DNA from: Saccoglossus kowalevskii
Taxonomy: Eukaryota > Hemichordata > Enteropneusta > Harrimaniidae
Assembly: GCF_000003605.2 (NCBI RefSeq)
Contig: NW_003155736.1
Coordinates: forward strand, 259,852 to 300,432
Length of the DNA: 40,581 nt
Reading direction: 5' to 3'
Part shown: positions 12,901 through 21,900 of the stretch, one piece after another
Position numbering within the stretch: the stretch's first letter is position 1
Layout: each line of letters opens with the position of its first letter
Notes under the pieces: generated by a model
Databases searched by the model: none
Told to the model about the DNA's origin: nothing
What the model saw: the letters and a program-made list of their open reading frames with translations, nothing else
Program-made: the position numbers and the translations under genes

Positions 12901-15900
12901 TAAAAAAAATAGTTTGATTAGGTTTTTTTCAAATTCCAAATATCCAGTCACAAGGAATTTCTGTGCCAAAAGTATATTTGGCAAATTGTAGTATAAATCA
13001 AGGGAGTTGTCACCAGTGCATGCATCAGTCAGCCTTAGCATACTGTTGTTCACAAATATGTATCTACCCGTGAACCTTTGCATTTTTAACATGCATCATA
13101 CATTATCGTCGCTTAAGACTAAATTCAATCATGTGCGCAGGTGACAATTACCCCTCAGCTTTGAGATGAGGGGAAGGGTCTACTGTAAGATGACATGTGA
13201 GGTTCTACTGTAAGATGACATGTGAGGTTCTACTGTAAGATGACATGTGAGGTTCTACTGTAAGATGACATGTGAGGGGAAGCTGAAAATATTACCGCAT
13301 TTAGACCTTTCCTTGACTCTAGTATGACACTGTGGGGGATTCATTTTTTTGTTATAATTCAACACTATGAGAAATATAAATGAGCAGCCTCCGCTGTTAG
13401 AAATGTACATTTCAATTAAAGAATTGAAGATATCATCACAAAATTATACAAATGGTATATCGGTAGTACCTATGTGTATAAAGCAAAACAATCAGGCTTG
13501 CGGTTTTCAACAAGAAGTCAAAAAAATCACTTTTTACCAAAAACGTCAAAAATATTCATCAAAACTAGAAAATTGAAGATATCATCACGTCTACTGCAAA
13601 GCTACAAATTATTGAAATTTGGGGTCTTATTGTTGGAAAGAAATTACTTGTGAATAAAGGTTTACTAAAGTGTGGTGAAGCTATGACATCATATAAACAC
13701 TCTTGATAGTGGTATACATGTGGTACACCAGATGTGGTCTATTAGCGATACATCTGCAATAGTACATTAGCTTCATGTAATATATACTAGATCATTAAAA
13801 AATGATCATAATTTTGACCATAGACAAACATCTGCCATTTATGTAAGTACATGGGCTACTAACAGACCAAATACAGTACATGTATTATAAATTTCATTAA
13901 AAACCCTGTACCAAATGGTAATTATTAAAAACATTTTAACACAGTATGTTATCACATGACTTTGACTTTCGGGGTAGTATAGTAGACTTGTTTAATCTAA
14001 CCTTTTGTACTGGGTGGTAGTCCAATGCCACACATCTTGCAGTCTGATCAATCACAATGCTACGTCCATCAGGATCGCCGTCCAATGATTTCATTCGTAT
14101 CTGACCGTCATTCCCAGCACAATACAGTAAAAAGTCATCAGACACTGAAATTGAATGTAAAATCATAATTAAGTTTGAATTTTAGTTTCAAATTCTGTTA
14201 TAGATAATAATAATAATAGATGATTATTGGTAATGTGTGAAACAAAAGCTCTTCTCAAAATATAGCGCCCTCATGTGGTTATATTCAAGGTTCCTTTTGT
14301 TTTAGTCACTTAATTTGTATTTACAACACCAGATATTTAAAAAGTTTGCAAATATAAAAACAATAAAAATAACAACTATTAAAACATTCAAAACTAACCA
14401 AAAATGTTTTTTTAACAAAAAGAAATCAATTTCTGGTGATGACAAAACTTTGAATCTGCAGCAGATAAAATTATTTTTAAATTCGAGGTTGAATTTATTA
14501 ACTCCATTAGGGATATTCAACCAAAAGTTTGCATTAACCTTTTTTTCACCAGTTCCCTCTTTTCATCACACTTTCCTTAAGAAGATTGGGACAAAAATTG
14601 CAAAATTTTGTTAATAAAAACTAAAAATTGACTCAAACTGAAAGTGAGGCTTGTGCATATTTTGTCGCTATAGTAACCATATTCAATGATTCAGAATACA
14701 TGTAAAAGACTTAAAGTGCTGACAAATGTACTCACATTCACATGAATATCCATCAGAAGAGAGTGTAAGTTCATCAAATGAGGGACATGCACACGATCCA
14801 CTATTCAAACCATCGGGCAAACATATATGGGAACAGGACGGGGAGCGATTAGTGCAGCCATTACTAGTCTCTGTCTGAATTGATGCGTCACTAACGGCCA
14901 ATCCAAACACTTCATCAGCAAGCCCATCAGACGTCACCAAAACTGGATCATACCCGGGGATAACAGACCAGATGCTACTGACATTCCAGACACTGAAGTA
15001 TAGAGAGTTGCCAATCATTCCTAATCCAAACATGATGTCAGTTGATACAGTAGATAAATCAGCCACTTCAGTTGGAGTTGTTGACACACCGTATTCTAAT
15101 GACTTAATGTTATGATAATAGCCATCAATCCAATACAGAGTCTTACTCCTATTAATGAAAAACAAATGTGTTGTATCAAAATAGATTTCCCCTCATACAA
15201 ATATATACCAATCGTTTCATTTCATATCTAGTGTGAAATTAGGCTTTCCCTCAATATATAGCTTTGTGTGGTTCAGTAAATATTTTATATGAAAATATCA
15301 GTTTAGAAAATCAATACCAAAAACGTATACAGCATCCTTAAATCAATCAATGATGGTTAAACCTCGCTGAGCCAAATATTCATGTTCAAGTTCTTGATTG
15401 CCATAATATGTATCATATTTGCTTTATTAGAAGCGAATCTCCGATAAAAACACGTATTGTTGCATGTATTGTATACTATATCATTAAACAAATTATGACT
15501 TAATTATTTGGCCATACATTGTACGCAAGGACATGTGCTGCTAATAGAGCAAATACAGTACATCCAATTTCAATAAAGTGTTGTATTCACTTAACGCAGT
15601 CAAGATTAGATGAACAGAGGTTAATTCTTGCACAATCATGCACCAGATTTGTGTTTTACGCACAAGCACACAGCGGTTCATTTTGAGAATCTTGGTTATG
15701 CGTGAAATCAAATGCAAAAACAGGACAAACAAATACAATTGCATCGCAGTAATGTCAGAACATTGCGTGGGATTCAACAAATGCGAAAAGATTTTGGGGT
15801 ATTTCCATGCTTAATAGTGTACTACACACATTTGACGATGGTCAATTTTGATGAAGTATAGGTATCTTAATGCAATAATCCCCTATCAAAGATTGGCTTT

Positions 15901-18900
15901 TCGACATTGAGCTATACAAAAAATTTCTAATACAAAATCAAATCATTTAATTTTTGCGGCAGAGGCTCGGTTCGTGTCTATAACTCAATGTGTAAGATCT
16001 TGTAAGATAAGTGAGTGGGAAATCACTTATTAGGGTACTGTAGAGTACTTTATTTCTGCTTGGAATTTATTTTCGCTATTTTCGCTGAAGAAATGATTCA
16101 GTGAAAAAAAAATCCAGCGAATATACCTTTTTTCCTATATTTTACATTCAACTTGTCAAAAATCAGTAAAAATAAATTCCATACAAAACACCCAAAACGT
16201 TTTTTCAGCGAAAATTAATTCCAGCTAAAATAAAGTATGTAGCCGATCATAATTTTTTATATAAATCTTGATTCTGTCGCTTAATCTTTTTTTATAAACT
16301 CTGATCTGTGCATGATTAAAAGTCACTGCTGCAGATATGTGCGCATTTGTGATAAACCAACCTATTTTCATATGAACCCCATGTCTGGCACATGACAACC
16401 ACTGTCCTTCATATATTGATCAATGACAATCATATACTTACTGGGAATCATAAACGATCTCATTGGGCCAATAAAGTCCAGTATTGACCAATGATTGTGG
16501 GTTACTACCATCCATATTGGCACTTTCTATCGTGTTACTACCCTGGTCTGTCCAGAACATAATTCTAGGATTAAAAAAAATAGTGAAAATATCTCAAGGT
16601 TTATGTCTGCAGATACAAACATATTTATAAGTTAATATGAGTAAAATTTAATATGTGCCTTAATTAACAGTGGTCGAATTATATTATGCAAATTGGGTGA
16701 AAGAGAATGAATGTACTTGATAATATTAGGTGCATATGTGTCCATCGAAAAATCTCACAATCATGGAGGTACCCTATTCGCCCTGCATGGTCAGCCGGGC
16801 CAAACTGGACAAATAGAGACACCATATTTGCACCCTGCCCTTCACCCAACACAACCCAAATGTGCATTTATCAAGTTTGGGCAGTACTGACTCATAAAAG
16901 GAAAAAGGCATTTCAAATCAAATTGATCACGAGCAGTGACAAGACACAAATTATATATTTTTAATACTCACCCATCGACAGGATCAAGTGTAATACTTCT
17001 CGGATTTGACAAACTATAAAGTAAAGTTCGGCGATTGTCGCCATTGTAGTCGGCAACGTCAATTGTACCATACAAACCGTCAGTCCAGTAGATGTGATTT
17101 GTTATCCAGTCTATAGCAATACCATTGGGTCTGCCAAGATCTACAATAAAATATATTTTCACGATTACAAATTTACAAATAATCAACAAGATATTAAACT
17201 TGTGGCCATGTTCTTGCATATTTGACAATACACATCTAATTTAAATAACTGAATATTGTGGCATATACTGTGAATCTTAGTTTCAAGAGTCTGCATCCCT
17301 GTTATTCAATAGTAAACAAATCGTAAACGAATGCATGTACATATGTGTGACATGATTTATGAATCATGTGAAAAGTTTGAGCATAATCGGTCATGGCAAG
17401 TCAATAATATATAGATCTAAAACAGACTTCATTAAAACAAAATGGCTGACAGTCAGCCATTTTGAATACAATCTGATGTGCATTTGGGTCCCAATATGTT
17501 CAATGCACCATGTTTGTAGAAATCTGACCATGAACAATCACAATCCTCTCCTGAAATGGCAGAAATGCCTAATTTTTGTGAATTGTTAGTACTAAAATGG
17601 CTGCCATTCAGCCATCTTGCATTGGATCATGAAACTAATTCACAGCATACAGTAAAACAAGACTGCCAAAGTCTACAAAATCGTATTGTTTGTTTCAATG
17701 GTAGCAGGCAACTTTATGAATGATCACAGTGACAGTGAATTTCATTCTCAGATTTATGATATTTTAACAGACTGTTAAAAAAATTTCAAATCATATTTTT
17801 TAGCAGCAATTTACTAATAACGTATCGAAAAATTTTATCCAAAAACACAAATATAAGAGGTTCAAATAATATTATCCAATGGTGAAAATATGATATTTGA
17901 TAATTATAGTGTTCACTGTATGTGTGCATATCCCAGTCAATGATAAGTTTAATTTTTTTAGCACCATTGTCAACTTTAGGCACCATCCACATAAAATGTT
18001 GCAAAATTTTCATTTTTTTTTTAATCAACAACTAGTAATTTCCCTTTTTTTTGTTTGGTCTAATATTTAGATTGAATTCAGGGAAACTACAGAAAATTTG
18101 AACAAATTTACCGTATTTTGAATAAAATTTGGCACTCAACATGTTAATATAAAAATGAAGATGATATATGGCAATATTCTCATAGTACTAGAGAGTGTAC
18201 ATGAAATCATGAGAATAATGTCGGAAAAAATTTAGCAAAATTAAAAATGACATATTTTTACTATAAAGGCATTAAAATCTAATCTTGTCTCTGTATATGA
18301 TAAACATTTATTTATCAATAAAGGTTCCAAACTTGCATACAGCCTATTCCATTGTAATATCCAACTGATGACTGAATAGCGTCTTCAGAAAGATTCATTT
18401 GACAATAACAATTGTATTTAAGCATAGGTGATGCTACACACCAATGATTTTATACAACTGATGTCCTAACCTGGCCTATATACATATACGTAACCCTTGT
18501 GTCACCCAGCAAAAACACATCAATTGACATAAACGGCAGATGAGCACAAATCTATTTTTAGCTTATTTATGTAATCACTATTTGCTCTATCACAAGAGTA
18601 TCACATCATGGAAGTATAAACAGATATATATATATCTCCATGATCACATTCATATACTGTAAAATTACTAAATTTCACTGGGTTTAAATTTCACAGATTT
18701 AGCATTTCAGGCATATTCAGAAGGTTTTAAATTCATGGTTTTATCATTTAGATAATGTGTACTATGCTAAATTTTACATATTCACTGGGTTTTAATTTAA
18801 CGCATTTTCCAGTCAGCGAAATAAGCAAAATTAAAAAAAAAGTGAATAATCAATTTTTAGCTTATTTATGTTTGCTCTATCACAAGAAATCACAATTAGA

Positions 18901-21900
18901 GGTGCACTCGTTCCAAACATTGATTTCTTTTTATATATACTGATCCCTAAAGCATGACTTAGTATAACTATACCAGTAGACACATGTCATTTATGTAAGC
19001 ACATACGGTTAATACCTTAGGTATCTATCAACTTTAGAAGTACAGGTGTTTCTAGATGATAGCAGAATGAATTGAAGTCAAGACAATAATATAATAACTA
19101 AAAGATCTGCAAATAACTTATTAGCAGACTAGCAGAGATTAGCAGACATTGTACACACTTTTATACAAGCACTATACAATGTTACAATGAGCATACATAT
19201 GGAATAGTTATTACCCGGTACACTGGAAAAGTAAATTTAATGGCATAATAAACAATATAGGATTACAATTTTATCAGTTTATACAGCTCATATTTCTAAG
19301 CTCAATATTAAGATATGAAGAAAACATTTAATATGAGAGATATTTTAAACATTTCTTTTTCTTTATATTTTTGGTATTGTAATGTCCATAATAATGAAAA
19401 TATGACAAAAATTAAATTTAAGCTTTTTTTTAATATTATGCAAATTAACTTTCAAAATTATAACATGTTTATAAACTAATACATTGTACCATGTGTTACC
19501 TTTTAGTTTGTTATAATTGTCATCACACAGCCCCATGGCAACTACATGCCCAACGAATCTAAAAATTGGCTACTAAAAACTATTATGCAAATTAGGTAGT
19601 TGATATGCATATATCATAAATTAAACTAATCAAGGTTGAGAATAATTCCATATATCTAATGTTATTAAAAGCTAATGAAAAGTTCTTGAAATATTGTGCT
19701 CTGATTGTCAAAAAGAATGTAGAAATATGGTACTGTAAAAGGATTAATTATTCACTGGGTTTTAATTTTGCTTATTTCGCTGACTGGAAAATGTGCTAAA
19801 TTAAAACCCAGCGAATTTGTGAAATTGAGCATAGAACACATTATCTAAATGATAAAACCGTGAATTTAAAACCCACTGAATATGCCTGAAATGGTAAATC
19901 AGTGAAATTTAAACCCAGTGAAAATTTGTCATTTTACAGTACATTCTTAGATAATTTGTCAGTGAATTGAAAACTTACCTGACAGATTTGCAATAGGTGC
20001 AACCTGTCCATCAATACTTCCTCTATAGATAGCCCTTTCTTCTACATCACTCCAAAACAACTCATTGTCAGCGTAATCAACACCGACTGCTACAGCTCTC
20101 TACAATTGATACATCAGAAATTTAAAAAAAACTGAACTTCATATAAAAAGACAAAATTTTGTGAAAACTCAAAACTGCTACAAAAGTCCACAATACTCAC
20201 GAGTTCAACATTTGCAATATTTGTCTTTGACAAAATTAAATTAATCAGTGTATATTAATTTTACTAACCTGAATTCCACTATATATTGTACGTTTGTTGT
20301 TGTTTACACTCAAGTCAATACCAATAATAGTTGTGGTGTTGGCAACTAACAAAGCTGATGAGGAAGAGGAACAGTATTTTTTATATACTTTAAAATACTT
20401 TTTGGGTGTAATCTTTGTGTCACCCTGCAAAAACACATCAATAGAACTCGTGCATAAAAATACAGACGAGCACAAATCTATTTTTAGCTTATTTATGTAC
20501 TGTATAATACTTTATTTTAGCTGTAATTAATTTTAACTGAAAAGAATTTTTGAGTGTTTTGCATGGAATTTATTTTCACTGATATTTGACAAGTTGAATG
20601 TAAAATATAGGAAAAATGGTATATTTGCTAGATTTTATTCTCACTGAATTATTTATCAGCAAAAATAAGGAAAATTAATTCTAAGCAAAAATTGACTATT
20701 TTAAAGTAGGCATCCATACAGAGAGTTAATATTTTCTCCACCTGACTATCTCGTACTTTTCCCTTATATTCTTAATATAATATTTCTGGAAATGAACCCT
20801 AATTTTGGAGCCAACTATTTTTGTCCCAAACTTTAGAAGGAAAGTGCAGACTATAAACAGTACTTTTTTTGATGAAAAAAAGGAACTGGTGGTGAAAAGT
20901 TTGGCATGTATTCTGGGAGTTATCCTCACTATGTATATACCGGGTAACTATTATCTGCCTGGAAATTGTATGTCAATTGTTTTAAATATTTTCACAATAT
21001 TAGCATTCATATCAAGAATAATATATAGTTTTTTTTCATCCCATGTCAATTTATTCAAATTTTGTATGTTGAACAAGTATATTGGGTTACATGGGCGTGT
21101 CATATTTTTGATACTGGCAATTTTTATTGCTGTTGATTCACATGAGCACTATATCATAGTTTGTGTTATTTTGCGATTTGTCGATTTGACGGCCATTTTG
21201 TCAATGAAACAAAATGAAACAGATCCAGAACTATTTCTCAGAAATGAACAAGGTGATTTCATTAAAACATTGTATCCAGCTTAAGGTTTATACATATTGG
21301 ATTATTTGATCCTATTAAAGTTGATAAACATAAAATATATTGAGAGATACACTGAAAAATGTTTTGCCATCCAATCTTTATAATCTTTATATTATAGCTG
21401 TTTCTCTGCCAAAATACCACCCACACTCCTGGATCCCAGCTAGTGATGAACTTTTTGACATGTAAATACACAACAGGGACTGTGCATTGCCAATGTTTGT
21501 TATCATAGAAAACAACATGATATATCAGTGGCGTCGGCACAAGGAGGGCAGAGGGGGGTGATCGTCCCCTCAAAAAGCTGAAACCCTTTGTATCAGCAAA
21601 ATTTGCCCCTCAAAATGCAGAAAATAGCATTCCAGAGGGTCTAGATTTCCAAATTTTTAAGAGGATCTTGCCCCCGGACCCTCTAGTAATGTCGCGCATT
21701 CGGCGCAAGGTTGGTGAGCAGATCTTGACCGACTACCCCCACCCCGTGTCAAATTTCATGCCGCCACCTCTGTATATTGCTCAAAATTAGGATTTCATTG
21801 ATGTTTAATCAAGTTTTTTAGCGGAATAGTACTTTGATAGTAGTATTTTTATTTGGGATTTGTTAACAACCAAATAAAATAAAAGTAAAGCCATATTAAA

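Noticed and set aside
13179-13278. Possible CRISPR-like array
   Set aside because: The 25-base units are directly head to tail with no spacers, in a eukaryotic intron: a minisatellite.
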